Assembly: GCA_024685995.1 (NCBI GenBank)
Contig: JAIBDY010000004.1
Coordinates: 1-64,000 of the forward strand
DNA: 64,000 nt
Direction: 5' to 3'
DNA from: Piscirickettsiaceae bacterium
Lineage (GTDB): Bacteria; Pseudomonadota; Gammaproteobacteria; Nitrosococcales; Methylophagaceae
Shown here: positions 1 through 9,536 of the stretch, in pieces
How the letters are laid out: every line of letters starts with the position of its first letter
How positions within the stretch are numbered: position 1 is the first letter of the stretch
Translations under genes and position numbers: made by a program
The notes under the pieces: model-generated
The model's input: the letters and a program-made list of their open reading frames with translations, nothing else
What the model was told of the DNA's origin: nothing
The model's database searches: none

Positions 1-87
1 ACTTTATTTGCAAAAACAGCAGGTCGCGTTCTTTTTGAAACAAAAGGCCCGAAGAACCGCACTTTTGTGAGTGTTGTTGCGGACTAA
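1..87 (+). CDS. rpmA: 50S ribosomal protein L27, C-terminal end (partial)
   Basis: The window opens inside this gene; 28 codons and a TAA stop at 85-87 are visible in frame 1. The translation contains FAKTAGRVLF and KGPKNRTFVSVVA, the characteristic C-terminal part of L27 of the large ribosomal subunit, which sits near the peptidyl-transferase centre. It is followed by a rho-independent terminator and then obgE, the usual rplU-rpmA-obgE order of gammaproteobacteria. Start and N-terminus lie outside the window. Confidence 0.93.
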   Translation, partial: TLFAKTAGRVLFETKGPKNRTFVSVVAD

Positions 88-126
88 AGCATTCGGTTAG
101 CCCGACCGAGGGCAAACTAACAGAAG

Positions 127-151
127 AGCCCTGCCGATGCGGGGCTTTTTT
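127..151 (+). terminator. rho-independent terminator after rpmA
   Basis: An 8-bp stem (AGCCCTGC / GCGGGGCT, one G-U pair) with a CGAT loop is followed by six T residues. It ends the ribosomal transcript ahead of obgE. Confidence 0.85.
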
Positions 152-195
152 GTTTCTGGACTTTACAATTAAAAGTGACTATTTTTAGGTGCTAG

Positions 196-1296
<1,101 letters not shown>

Positions 1297-1298
1297 TC

Positions 1299-2429
1299 GT
1301 GCCTAATTCACATCAACAGCTTGTGAATACAAAACGTTGGGTTATTAAGATTGGCAGTGCCTTATTGACGCGGGTGGGCGAGGGGTTAAATATTGAACGC
1401 GTGCAATGGCTCAGTGGTGAGATTGCCAAGTTACGCGCGCAAGGGAAAGAAGTTGTTTTGGTTACCTCGGGATCTGTGGCAGCAGGGATGCAACAACTCG
1501 GCTGGACTAAACGTCCCCATGCATTGCACCTATTACAGTCTGCTGCCAGTGTTGGCCAAATGGGACTAATTCAAGCCTATGCGACAGCCTGTAAGCAACA
1601 TAATATTCATACGGCTCAAATCCTACTGACACATTCAGACTTATCAGAACGGGGTCGTCACTTGAATGCGCGCAGTACGCTACATAGTTTGCTGAAGTTG
1701 CATGTGTTACCAGTGGTGAATGAAAATGACACCATCGCCACAGAGGAAATTCGTTTTGGTGACAACGATACATTAGCAGCGATGACGGCCAATTTAGTGG
1801 AAGCAGACGTACTGGTCATTTTAACGGATCAAGATGGCTTATTTGATAGCGACCCTCGCCAAAATACACAAGCGACAATGATCACGGCATCTGCAGCTAA
1901 TAATCCAGCATTAGATGCGATGGCTGGAGATAGTAAAGGCGAATTTGGGCGAGGTGGTATGGCGACTAAGTTACTTGCAGCGCGTCGTGCAGCACGCTCA
2001 GGCGCGACAACGATTATCTTATCAGGTATACAAGCCGATAATTTACAACGCTTAGCCAAAGGCGATGCTGTCGGTACTTTGCTGTGGGCTGATAACGAAC
2101 CGATGACCGCACGCCAACAATGGTTAGTTGGCCATTTAAGGCCAAAAGGAACAATTACCTTAGATGATGGCGCGGTAAATGTCGTCCAACAACAAGGCAA
2201 GAGTATTCTTGCTGTCGGCGTCAAGCGAGTTGAGGGTCAGTTTACTCGAGGTGAACTGGTCGTTTGTCATACCATGTCGGGCAAAGAAGTGGCTCGAGGC
2301 TTAGCGAATTACAACGTGGATGAAGCAAGAAGGATCCAAGGGAAACCCAGTAGCGAAATTGAAGCTATATTGGGTTATATTGATGAACCCGAACTCATTC
2401 ACCGCGATAATTTGGTGGTGACTGGCTAA
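1299..2429 (+). CDS. proB: Glutamate 5-kinase
   Basis: First step of proline synthesis: ATP-dependent phosphorylation of glutamate to gamma-glutamyl phosphate in the cytoplasm. The amino-acid kinase domain begins WVIKIGSALLT and contains VTSGSVAAGM, VVNENDTIAT and FGDNDTLAA, which are substrate- and feedback-binding segments. A C-terminal PUA domain (about 280-370) matches the two-domain architecture of E. coli ProB; 376 aa is normal. It starts with GTG at 1299, 6 nt downstream of AGAGGA, which overlaps the obgE stop, so translation is likely coupled. The obgE-proB order is conserved in Pseudomonas-like genomes. Confidence 0.95.
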   Translation: MPNSHQQLVNTKRWVIKIGSALLTRVGEGLNIERVQWLSGEIAKLRAQGKEVVLVTSGSVAAGMQQLGWTKRPHALHLLQSAASVGQMGLIQAYATACKQHNIHTAQILLTHSDLSERGRHLNARSTLHSLLKLHVLPVVNENDTIATEEIRFGDNDTLAAMTANLVEADVLVILTDQDGLFDSDPRQNTQATMITASAANNPALDAMAGDSKGEFGRGGMATKLLAARRAARSGATTIILSGIQADNLQRLAKGDAVGTLLWADNEPMTARQQWLVGHLRPKGTITLDDGAVNVVQQQGKSILAVGVKRVEGQFTRGELVVCHTMSGKEVARGLANYNVDEARRIQGKPSSEIEAILGYIDEPELIHRDNLVVTG

Positions 2430-2430
2430 T

Positions 2431-2466
2431 AAAAAAGGGGATAACGTCGTTACCCCCTTTTCGTTT
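2431..2466. terminator. bidirectional terminator between proB and the cytochrome operon
   Basis: A near-perfect inverted repeat (AAAAGGGGATAACG / CGTTACCCCCTTTT, one mismatch) has A and T tracts on both sides. It lies between the convergent proB (+) and the cytochrome gene ending at 2485 (-), so it can stop transcription from either side. Confidence 0.88.
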
Positions 2467-2484
2467 TAAAACCAGATGACAAGG

Positions 2485-2886
2485 TTATTTTTTCCCCGGC
2501 GCTAACGCCACGCCTCGACGTTCATAATGGATGTAGGCTTGGATGGCGGTCATATCAGGATCATCGGCATCCAACTCCATTCCTTCTAATGGATTGCGAA
2601 TACACCAGTTAATCATCTGCCACATTGGCACAACCTGACCCAATTGTTTTTGGAACTTTGGATAGGTTTCAGGATGGGTATTGGCGCCGTTTGGGTGACA
2701 TTGGGCGCACACCACGCCATTTTCGCCTAAGTTAGGATCAACAAATAGACCGCGACCCTTTTCCACCACGCTCATAAATTCGGCATGCGCTTCATCAACG
2801 ATATCTTGAGAGAATTCATCGGCCAGCACGACGTTCATCCCTAGGATAAGACAGCCAGCGAGTGACAGTTTAGTCAGTAATTTCAT
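2485..2886 (-). CDS. Periplasmic monoheme c-type cytochrome
   Basis: A 133-aa secreted cytochrome. A signal peptide (about 1-22, cleavage after VLA) is followed by one heme-attachment motif, CAQCH, at 60-64. Met residues at 103 and 112 are candidate axial ligands. The C-terminal half, with MINWCIRNPLEG and AYIHYERRG, resembles the cytochrome fold of SoxA/TsdA-type proteins, where a cysteine can ligate heme iron; Cys95 would be the candidate here, which is inference. It is last of a three-gene minus-strand operon; its AAGGAG overlaps the stop of the phosphoesterase gene 10 nt upstream. Probably an electron carrier or partner of the diheme peroxidase. No specific name is justified. Confidence 0.8.
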   Translation of the reverse strand: MKLLTKLSLAGCLILGMNVVLADEFSQDIVDEAHAEFMSVVEKGRGLFVDPNLGENGVVCAQCHPNGANTHPETYPKFQKQLGQVVPMWQMINWCIRNPLEGMELDADDPDMTAIQAYIHYERRGVALAPGKK

Positions 2887-2896
2887 CTGATACTCC

Positions 2897-3952
2897 TTAA
2901 TAATGCTTCTGTGAGGCTTTTTGTTGGGTTTGATATTGGGTATCTTCAGGACGCCCGCTCTCTTTGTTATAAATCAGTTTTCTACCGTCATTTTCAGGCA
3001 AGATATATTCAATATCGGCTTTACCAGTGTGAATATCGATAAACTGCCATCCTGTTGCATCACGCTCAAAAAAAGGATCGGCTCGATTCATAGGTACAGT
3101 GAGCTTGGGCATATAGTTAGTGGCTTGTGCATAGCTTGTCGGGTAAGGCCACGGCCAAGCGGTTGCCATCGCAGAATGGAATTTGATATTGCCGATTTGG
3201 TTATATTGAATTTGATGGACATGACCGTAGAACACGTTCACATCATTGAAGCGGCCCAAAATAGCCTGTATTTGCTCTGCATCATCGGTCCAAAAGTTCC
3301 AGTTCTTAAATAACTTCTGAAGTGGAGAGTGAGAAAAGACAACTACAGGGGTCGTGTTATCAACCGCTTTCAAATCAAGCTCTAACCAAGCACGTTGACT
3401 GGCACCAACCATAAATGGGGAACCACGCGGATCATCAAGGCCGGCCATCACACCCATGCGTTCCTTGCCACTGCTCCACTTATGCGTCCAGTCATCATGG
3501 GTGAGAATGCTATTGAGGACAACGAAGTGCACACCTTTATGATCAAAGCTATAGTATTGATCTCCCAAGCGTTTTGACCAATGTTCACCTAAATCAAGAT
3601 AATAATCATGCTCCCCCATGACAAAATGCGTGTTGCCGCGTAAGCCTGATAGAATTTCTAAACCATGGTCAATTTCTGCTGCGGTACCGATTTGCGCAAT
3701 ATCGCCACCATACATAATGAAGTCAGGTTTGGGATCGAGTAAGTTTGCTTCTGCGACAGCGCGCTGTAAGCCGCGATCCCAGTTCTGTACGAATTGATTA
3801 CCTTTGATTTGTTGAATATGTGAATCAGAAATAAAGGCAAAGGTAAAGTTATCAGCACTATTGGCATGGCTTAACTCCACAAGACTCAATGGTAATGCAC
3901 TACCCGCTGCCAGTACACCGGCTTTTTTTATAAAGTTACGTCTACTACTCAT
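2897..3952 (-). CDS. Tat-exported calcineurin-like metallophosphoesterase
   Basis: A 351-aa protein with a twin-arginine signal (SRRNFIKKAG, then a hydrophobic stretch ending near SHA), so it should reach the periplasm folded with its metals. The dinuclear phosphoesterase motifs occur in order: DSHIQ (D-x-H), GGDIAQ (GD), GEHDYY, FSHSPL and GHVHQ (GHxH). The third motif is normally GNHD/E; here the metal-bridging Asn is Glu. It sits between a diheme peroxidase gene (upstream) and a monoheme cytochrome gene (downstream) with about 10-nt gaps. The substrate is unknown; phosphodiesters or phosphorylated periplasmic molecules are possible. Confidence 0.82.
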   Translation of the reverse strand: MSSRRNFIKKAGVLAAGSALPLSLVELSHANSADNFTFAFISDSHIQQIKGNQFVQNWDRGLQRAVAEANLLDPKPDFIMYGGDIAQIGTAAEIDHGLEILSGLRGNTHFVMGEHDYYLDLGEHWSKRLGDQYYSFDHKGVHFVVLNSILTHDDWTHKWSSGKERMGVMAGLDDPRGSPFMVGASQRAWLELDLKAVDNTTPVVVFSHSPLQKLFKNWNFWTDDAEQIQAILGRFNDVNVFYGHVHQIQYNQIGNIKFHSAMATAWPWPYPTSYAQATNYMPKLTVPMNRADPFFERDATGWQFIDIHTGKADIEYILPENDGRKLIYNKESGRPEDTQYQTQQKASQKHY

Positions 3953-3961
3953 GGTGTTCTC

Positions 3962-5068
3962 CTATTGTTGGGCCGACTGTGCAAATTCAGGGCTGGTTAA
4001 GGCTTTTAAAAAGTTAACCAAATCTAGTTTTTGTTGATCATCCAGGTTGAGCGGCCTGATACCGCCACTGGTGAATGGGCTCACAGGATCTGACTTGTCA
4101 ACAACCCCGCCGTTATTATAAAAATCAACAACGTCTTCCAATGTTTCAAGACTGCCATCGTGCATATAAGGGCCAGTGATAGCGACATTACGTAAGGTCG
4201 CGGTTTTGAAAGCACCTAATTCAGTGACTTTATCGGTGACAACATAACGACCTAACTCAGATACATTAGCCTTTGTTAATACGGTGACATCAAGATCTTC
4301 TCCGGCTTTTTGAGCGCGTTGATGGGCTTGAACGATAGAAGGGACGTCATGGGTAATACTGGCAAAACCAATACCAATATTGTGGAAGCGATTATCAGTA
4401 AAAAGGGCATGGTTTTGATTAATGGTGTGACACGAAACACAACGACCTTGCTCAAGAAAGACTTGAAAACCTCGAATCTCAGACGCAGTGAGTGCGTTTT
4501 GGTCGCCGCCAAAATAGTACTGATCAAACGGTGAGTCTCCGGCGATAATCGTACGCTCAAAACTTGCAATAGCTTGTTTGACTTCTTTCATGGTGATGGC
4601 GTTGGCTTGCTTGCCAAAAGCAGCTTGGAAAGCGGCAACATAATCAGGATCGGTCCGTACTATATCAATAATGGGTTGGTGATCTGGTAAGCCCATCTCA
4701 ACGGGGTTTATAAAAGGCCCTGCAGACTGACCTTCCAAATCGGGTTCGCGACCATCCCAAAATAGGCTGGTCATATAAGCGCTATTAATCACAGTTGGGG
4801 CATTACGTGTGCCCTCCATGCTTGCGATACCTTGTGAGACAGCAAGCGGACTGTCAGTGAAGCCTTTTTTGGCATCATGGCAGGTTGCACAACTGACATT
4901 ACCGGTACTGCTAAAACGCGTATCATGAAATAGTTTATCCCCGAGTAAAATTTTCGCTTCGCTTTGAGAGTTATCGGCGGGGACAGGTACGTCAGGTAAA
5001 CCAAGCGGCGCCGCGAGCAAGTGCGTGCTCGTTAAAAGTAGCGAGATAAGTAGTAATTTACATCGCAT
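3962..5068 (-). CDS. Diheme cytochrome c peroxidase / MauG family protein
   Basis: Periplasmic diheme protein of the bacterial cytochrome c peroxidase superfamily, which reduces H2O2 with electrons from small cytochromes or, in MauG, oxidises a partner protein. A signal peptide (about 1-20) precedes two CxxCH motifs: CATCH at 60-64 and CVSCH near 210. LGDKLFHDTRFS, GTRNAPT and FKTATLRNVA are family signatures, and 368 aa is typical. I chose the ATG at 5068 because AGGAG lies 7 nt before it; an in-frame TTG two codons upstream overlaps this site. It is first gene of the operon with the phosphoesterase and the small cytochrome. Tryptophylquinone maturation (MauG role) is not supported by any neighbour. 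Confidence 0.87.
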   Translation of the reverse strand: MRCKLLLISLLLTSTHLLAAPLGLPDVPVPADNSQSEAKILLGDKLFHDTRFSSTGNVSCATCHDAKKGFTDSPLAVSQGIASMEGTRNAPTVINSAYMTSLFWDGREPDLEGQSAGPFINPVEMGLPDHQPIIDIVRTDPDYVAAFQAAFGKQANAITMKEVKQAIASFERTIIAGDSPFDQYYFGGDQNALTASEIRGFQVFLEQGRCVSCHTINQNHALFTDNRFHNIGIGFASITHDVPSIVQAHQRAQKAGEDLDVTVLTKANVSELGRYVVTDKVTELGAFKTATLRNVAITGPYMHDGSLETLEDVVDFYNNGGVVDKSDPVSPFTSGGIRPLNLDDQQKLDLVNFLKALTSPEFAQSAQQ

Positions 5069-5461
5069 AATCAATCTCCTATTGTCGTTACATACCCTCT
5101 GGTTAATCAGATGATGTGTGGGCGGATAAAGAATTAATGGGATGCGCGAAAGTGAGAAATGGCGTTATAGAATCGATCAATAATGTACAGCCGTCATTCA
5201 AAGATTTTGTCCATTTAATCTTAAGCGGTGTTCTATCCCTAAAAATAAATCCTTTATTATTGGAATGTCGTTATAAAACGCTATTAACGATAAAGTGCGT
5301 TGTCAAAGTTAATTAGTTGAGCTCTATGGCAACGAGAGGTGAATCATAATCTGGTTAGGAAGGACTGTATAATTGATTATTTATATCGTATCGATTTATA
5401 AAAACGATTGGTTCTAGCGGTAGAATGTGGCGAAGAGGAAGCGTGCGGTCAGAGATTAAAA
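5069..5461. other. 393-bp intergenic region upstream of the peroxidase operon
   Basis: No convincing gene. The minus strand carries AGGAG for the peroxidase gene (about 5076-5080) and a TTGACA (5301-5306) followed 17 nt later by a poor -10 (TAGCGT, 5278-5283), a possible but weak promoter for the operon. A 66-codon plus-strand reading frame (5116-5316) has no recognisable content. I saw no strong terminator for the transporter gene ending at 5462. Confidence 0.4.
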
Positions 5462-6631
5462 TTAAGCGATGCTTAAAACCAGCCTTTTGTGAAAGTACAG
5501 CACGACCGTAATTGCAAACAGTACAACAGGAATACAAATTAAATTCATCGTATGCCATCCCAAGGTAGCTTCAAGCCAGCCTGATGCTAAAGCAGATATT
5601 GTGACCATGCTGAAAACCAAAAATTCGTTGGCTGCTTGCGCCTTAGGCTTTTCAGCTTCAGAGTATGCATCGGTGACAAGGTGGGTCGCACTGACGAACA
5701 TAAAGTTCCAGCCCAGTCCCAACATAAATAGCGACACAGAAAAATGAAGTTCAGTTTCACCGCTTAGATTGACGCCAATACAGGTCAGCATGATCATCGC
5801 ACCAAGAAGTAAAATACGAAGGGTACCGAAGCGCTTGATTAAATCGCCGGTGAAAAACCCGGGTAAAAACATGCCCAGCGCATGGAGCTCAATAACAAAA
5901 GCAGATTGGGCAAAATGATAACCGTGATGGTGCATGGCGAGGGGTGTGGCTGTCATCAATAAATTCATTACCACATAACTGACCATGGCAGCGACGACAG
6001 ACACCATAAAAATCGGTTGTAGAATAATATCCATCACAGGACGCGTCGTCACATTGGGTTCCTGTTGCGGTTGCGGCGGAAATTTCACAACAGCTAAAAC
6101 TAGCATCGCAGCGATATAGAGTATCAGTAAGCCCCAGAACGCACCGACGAAAGGGATGTCTTGAACCAAATCTTGGCTAAAAATAGCGAGGTTGGGCCCT
6201 GCAATCGCGGCCAAAACACCGCCTGCCATAATGATAGATATAGCCCGAGCGCGTTGTGGTTTATCGCACATTTCAACCGCTGCAAAGCGGTAGAGCGTCC
6301 CAAATCCGATGCCAATGCCTAAGAAAAATGTCCCCGCACAAAACAGCCAGAAGGAAGCAGAGTAAAGCGCTTGAATACACAATAGAGCGCCGACAATACC
6401 GAGGGCATTACCGAGATAAAAGCCGTTTTTTCGGCCAATCTTTTCCATAATCAATGAGGCGGGGATAGTGGCGCACATTAATCCGATGAATTGAAATGCG
6501 ACAGGTAAGGTGACCCAAGCTGGATCGGGTGACATTGTTTGGCCGATCAGTGCCGTGACAGCGACCAGTAAGACATTGCCTGTACTGAGTAAGGCTTTAC
6601 AAAAGGAGAGCGCAAGGACACCAAAATTCAT
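5462..6631 (-). CDS. Major facilitator superfamily transporter
   Basis: A 389-aa integral inner-membrane protein with about 12 hydrophobic segments. The loop between segments 2 and 3 contains MEKIGRKNGF, the MFS motif A region (G-x-x-x-D-R-x-G-R-[RK] type), and a long central cytoplasmic loop (PPQPQQEPNV) separates the two six-helix halves. The start ATG at 6631 gives MNFGVLALSF, leading straight into the first helix. No residues identify the substrate, and the neighbours (peroxidase operon, rpsT) give no clue. It lies downstream of rpsT on the same strand but beyond a strong terminator, so it probably has its own promoter. Confidence 0.8.
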   Translation of the reverse strand: MNFGVLALSFCKALLSTGNVLLVAVTALIGQTMSPDPAWVTLPVAFQFIGLMCATIPASLIMEKIGRKNGFYLGNALGIVGALLCIQALYSASFWLFCAGTFFLGIGIGFGTLYRFAAVEMCDKPQRARAISIIMAGGVLAAIAGPNLAIFSQDLVQDIPFVGAFWGLLILYIAAMLVLAVVKFPPQPQQEPNVTTRPVMDIILQPIFMVSVVAAMVSYVVMNLLMTATPLAMHHHGYHFAQSAFVIELHALGMFLPGFFTGDLIKRFGTLRILLLGAMIMLTCIGVNLSGETELHFSVSLFMLGLGWNFMFVSATHLVTDAYSEAEKPKAQAANEFLVFSMVTISALASGWLEATLGWHTMNLICIPVVLFAITVVLYFHKRLVLSIA

Positions 6632-6706
6632 AATGACAATGACCGATGGTTGACTAACAACAATTTTTTAACCTGACAACATAAGGTGTGTTGCTAGGCT
6701 TGATAC

Positions 6707-6734
6707 AAAAAAACCGACATGATGTCGGTTTTTT
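6707..6734 (-). terminator. rho-independent terminator of rpsT
   Basis: CCGACA / TGTCGG with a 3-nt loop, extended by a run of seven A on one side and six T on the other. Read on the minus strand it ends in a T tract about 25 nt after the rpsT stop. Confidence 0.9.
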
Positions 6735-6760
6735 ATATTGTGCTTAGTATTGGCGAAATT

Positions 6761-7021
6761 TTAAAGTGCGCGAATAGCCTTGTTTAAACGGCTTTTGCTA
6801 CGTGCGGCAGCATTTTTATGAACGAGGCCTTTGCGTGCCATGCGATCTAAAACAGGGACAGCAGCTTTGTAAGCAGCGGATGCTTGTTCTTTATCACCGG
6901 CATCAATTGCTTTTTGCAGCGTTTTTACGCTGGTACGCATTGCTGAACGTTGACTTGCGTTACGTTGGCGGCTATCTTCCGCTTGACGTGCGCGTTTTTT
7001 TGCTTGTGCTGAGTTTGCCAA
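6761..7021 (-). CDS. rpsT: 30S ribosomal protein S20
   Basis: An 86-aa highly basic protein beginning [15 protein letters not shown] and containing [16 protein letters not shown], diagnostic of S20 of the small ribosomal subunit. The start codon is TTG at 7021, placed 7 nt after AGGAG; no ATG lies nearby. E. coli rpsT also starts with UUG, and there the weak initiation codon takes part in autoregulation, so the rare start is probably functional and not an annotation artefact. The gene is monocistronic between a good sigma70 promoter and a strong terminator. Confidence 0.96.
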   Translation of the reverse strand: MANSAQAKKRARQAEDSRQRNASQRSAMRTSVKTLQKAIDAGDKEQASAAYKAAVPVLDRMARKGLVHKNAAARSKSRLNKAIRAL

Positions 7022-7064
7022 AGTGCTTCTCCTAAAAACCAGCTATATATGTAAAGAACAGAGC

Positions 7065-7093
7065 ATTATCCTGATTTCAAATGCATTTGTAAA
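7065..7093 (-). promoter_or_regulatory. sigma70 promoter of rpsT
   Basis: On the minus strand, TTTACA (7088-7093) and GATAAT (7065-7070) are separated by exactly 17 nt, each one base from consensus. Predicted transcription start is near 7058, giving a leader of about 37 nt before the TTG start. Confidence 0.75.
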
Positions 7094-7172
7094 GGACTAT
7101 TTCTGTCAACAGTTTTTCATTGCCTGTGTCTAGCGGTACGGGCGTATCTTGTCAGACGTTGTGCTTATTCCT

Positions 7173-7181
7173 TGATATGAT
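7173..7181 (+). promoter_or_regulatory. extended -10 promoter of xthA
   Basis: TGATATGAT matches the extended -10 pattern TGnTATAAT with one mismatch. There is no good -35 at the standard distance. The predicted start is about 20 nt before the xthA ATG. Confidence 0.45.
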
Positions 7182-7209
7182 AGCGAAAATTATTAACTAG
7201 GTAAAAGGT

Positions 7210-7992
7210 ATGAAAATAGTGACGGCGAATGTCAATGGCATTCGGGCAGCAGGACGGAAAGGTTTTTTTGATTGGGTAGTTAAAACACAGCCTTGCGTGG
7301 TCTGTATCCAAGAAACCAAAGCACAAATCGATCAATTAACGGACGCGCTTTATCATCCTGAGGGTTACCACTGTTTTTATCATGATGCCGAAAAGAAAGG
7401 CTACAGCGGTGTTGCTTTATATAGCCGCCAACAACCCGATGAAATTGTAGTTGGAATGGGCGATGAGGAGTTTGATGCTGAAGGGCGCTATATCGAAGCT
7501 AAGTTCGGCAACTTAAGCGTGATTTCTCTTTATATGCCATCGGGGTCGTCAAAAGAAGAGCGTCAATTAGCCAAATATCGCTGTATGGATCATATGATGG
7601 CGAAGTTATTGGAGATGAAAGCGTCAGGTCGTGATTATATCGTCTGTGGTGATTGGAATATTGCACATAAAAATGCAGATATTCGAAACTGGAAAGGCAA
7701 CTTGAAAAACTCGGGGTTCTTGCCAGAAGAGCGGGCTTGGTTAGACACCTTGTTTGACGAGGTGGGGTTCGTCGATGCTTTTCGTGAATTAGAACAAGAA
7801 GAACATCAATACACTTGGTGGTCAAACCGCGGCCAAGCTCGAGCCAATAATGTTGGGTGGCGGATTGATTATCATATTTTATCGCCGAGTTTAAAGGGCA
7901 AGGTGAAGGCGACAGAAATCTATCGCGATGAAAGTTTTTCGGATCATGCCCCGCTAATCATTGATTACGACTATGTTAAACCTGACGAATGA
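7210..7992 (+). CDS. xthA: Exodeoxyribonuclease III (AP endonuclease family)
   Basis: A 260-aa enzyme of the Mg2+-dependent ExoIII/APE1 family that cuts DNA at abasic sites and removes 3' blocking groups in base-excision repair. Visible catalytic motifs are TANVNGIRAA (Asn), QETK (metal-binding Glu), GYSGVALYS, GDWNIAH (Asp/Asn) and SDHAPL (catalytic Asp-His). All are present, so it is probably an active nuclease, unlike the related catalytically dead Crc regulator. The ATG follows AAAGG. Its last 4 nt overlap the ampG-like gene, suggesting one transcript. Confidence 0.92.
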   Translation: MKIVTANVNGIRAAGRKGFFDWVVKTQPCVVCIQETKAQIDQLTDALYHPEGYHCFYHDAEKKGYSGVALYSRQQPDEIVVGMGDEEFDAEGRYIEAKFGNLSVISLYMPSGSSKEERQLAKYRCMDHMMAKLLEMKASGRDYIVCGDWNIAHKNADIRNWKGNLKNSGFLPEERAWLDTLFDEVGFVDAFRELEQEEHQYTWWSNRGQARANNVGWRIDYHILSPSLKGKVKATEIYRDESFSDHAPLIIDYDYVKPDE

Positions 7993-9536
7993 CGACAGAA
8001 TTATGGTCTGACACGATTAAGGCATTCTGCCACCGTCGGGTGATCACGATGCTGTTTTTAGGGATAGCCGCCGGCATTCCCTTATTGCTGATTTTTTCGT
8101 CGTTAAGCTTGTGGTTACGAGAAGCAGACGTTGAGCGTTCTGCCGTTACTTATTTTAGTTGGGCTGCCTTAGGCTACTCGTTTAAATTTGTTTGGGCACC
8201 ATTGGTTGACAAACTACCACTACCGCTATTAAGCAAGCGACTCGGCCGACGCCGTGCTTGGTTATTGTTGTCACAATTGATGATCATGCTAGCGATTAGC
8301 ATGATGGCGTTGATTGACCCTGCAACGGGCGCTTTAAGCGCAATGGGCTGGGCTGCGGTATTTTTAGGTTTTTCTGCTGCTACACAAGATATTGTCATCG
8401 ATGCCTACCGCATTGAATCCGCCGACACTGACTTACAAACATTAATGGCTTCGAGCTATATTGCGGGGTATCGGATTGGTATGTTGCTGGCGGGTGCTGG
8501 TGCGTTATATTTGGCGAGTTACCTTGGCTCGACGAAAACGCTTTATAGTTATCAAGCATGGCAATCGACTTATTTCATCATGGCAGGCGCCATGTTGATC
8601 GGTGTCGTGACGACATTAGTGATTGCTGAACCCGATGAAAGACAGAACAATGAGTTGGTACACTCGACTCAAGACTATCTGTCTTTTCTATTGCTATTTG
8701 CTTTGGCAGTAACAGCGTTTATCGCTGCTTTCTATACCAGTGCTGAACCAGCCCAAACGGCAAAATTGGCATTAGACGCCCTAGTGGCCAATCACAATTT
8801 AGCCAGCTTTATCGTTGAGTTGATCCGGTTAGTGTTGGCTTTGGCTTTTGCAGGCTTAGTGGCAAAACTATTGGTGATGATCGGGCTTGTACAGCAGCAG
8901 CAAGTTTCTCAAACATATATCGCGCCAGTAAAAGATTTTTTTGATCGTTATGGGCTGTCGCTAGCGCTTCTCCTTTTGGCTTTGGTGGGGTTATATCGTA
9001 TTTCTGACATCGTGTTGGGTGTGATCGCGAATGTATTTTACCAAGACTTAGGTTTTAGCAAACCGGTGATTGCTAGCGTTGTCAAAAGCTTCGGGCTAGC
9101 AATGACGATTTTAGGTGGCTTTCTAGGCGGCTTATTGGCCGTTCGCTTTGGGGTGATGCGGATCTTATTTTTGGGCGGTGTATTGTCAGCATTAACGAAT
9201 ATCTTGTTTATGTTGCTAGCGCAGATGGGGCAAGATATCACGATGCTTTATATTGTGATTGCAGCCGATAACTTGTCTGCGGGGCTAGCCAGCGCTGCCT
9301 TTATTGCTTTCTTATCAAGTTTAACCAATATTTCATTCACGGCGATGCAGTACGCTATTTTCAGTTCTTTAATGACGTTATTCCCAAAAGTATTGGGAGG
9401 GTACTCTGGATCTATGGTTGAGACTTTAGGTTATGAACAGTTTTTTTTGATGACAGCATTAATGGGCATTCCGGTGCTAGTGCTGATTGTCTGGGCAAAT
9501 AGGTATTTTGATATCAAACACGTTCTAGATAAATGA
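7989..9536 (+). CDS. AmpG-like MFS permease
   Basis: A 515-aa multi-pass inner-membrane protein. The sequence FKFVWAPLVDKLPLP and the following LGRRRAWLLLSQ match the AmpG family signature (FLWAPLMD... GRRR), and QDIVIDAYRIE is also typical. AmpG imports anhydro-muropeptides released during peptidoglycan turnover, feeding wall recycling and in some bacteria beta-lactamase induction. The length and about 14 hydrophobic segments agree with E. coli AmpG (about 490 aa). It starts within the last codons of xthA (ATGA overlap) and ends overlapping the next gene in the same way, making a tight three-gene operon. Substrate assignment rests on family resemblance. Confidence 0.75.
   Translation: MTTELWSDTIKAFCHRRVITMLFLGIAAGIPLLLIFSSLSLWLREADVERSAVTYFSWAALGYSFKFVWAPLVDKLPLPLLSKRLGRRRAWLLLSQLMIMLAISMMALIDPATGALSAMGWAAVFLGFSAATQDIVIDAYRIESADTDLQTLMASSYIAGYRIGMLLAGAGALYLASYLGSTKTLYSYQAWQSTYFIMAGAMLIGVVTTLVIAEPDERQNNELVHSTQDYLSFLLLFALAVTAFIAAFYTSAEPAQTAKLALDALVANHNLASFIVELIRLVLALAFAGLVAKLLVMIGLVQQQQVSQTYIAPVKDFFDRYGLSLALLLLALVGLYRISDIVLGVIANVFYQDLGFSKPVIASVVKSFGLAMTILGGFLGGLLAVRFGVMRILFLGGVLSALTNILFMLLAQMGQDITMLYIVIAADNLSAGLASAAFIAFLSSLTNISFTAMQYAIFSSLMTLFPKVLGGYSGSMVETLGYEQFFLMTALMGIPVLVLIVWANRYFDIKHVLDK

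Noticed and set aside
5116-5316. 66-codon frame in the gap before the peroxidase operon
   Set aside because: It has no ribosome binding site, no motif, and probably overlaps the operon promoter region.
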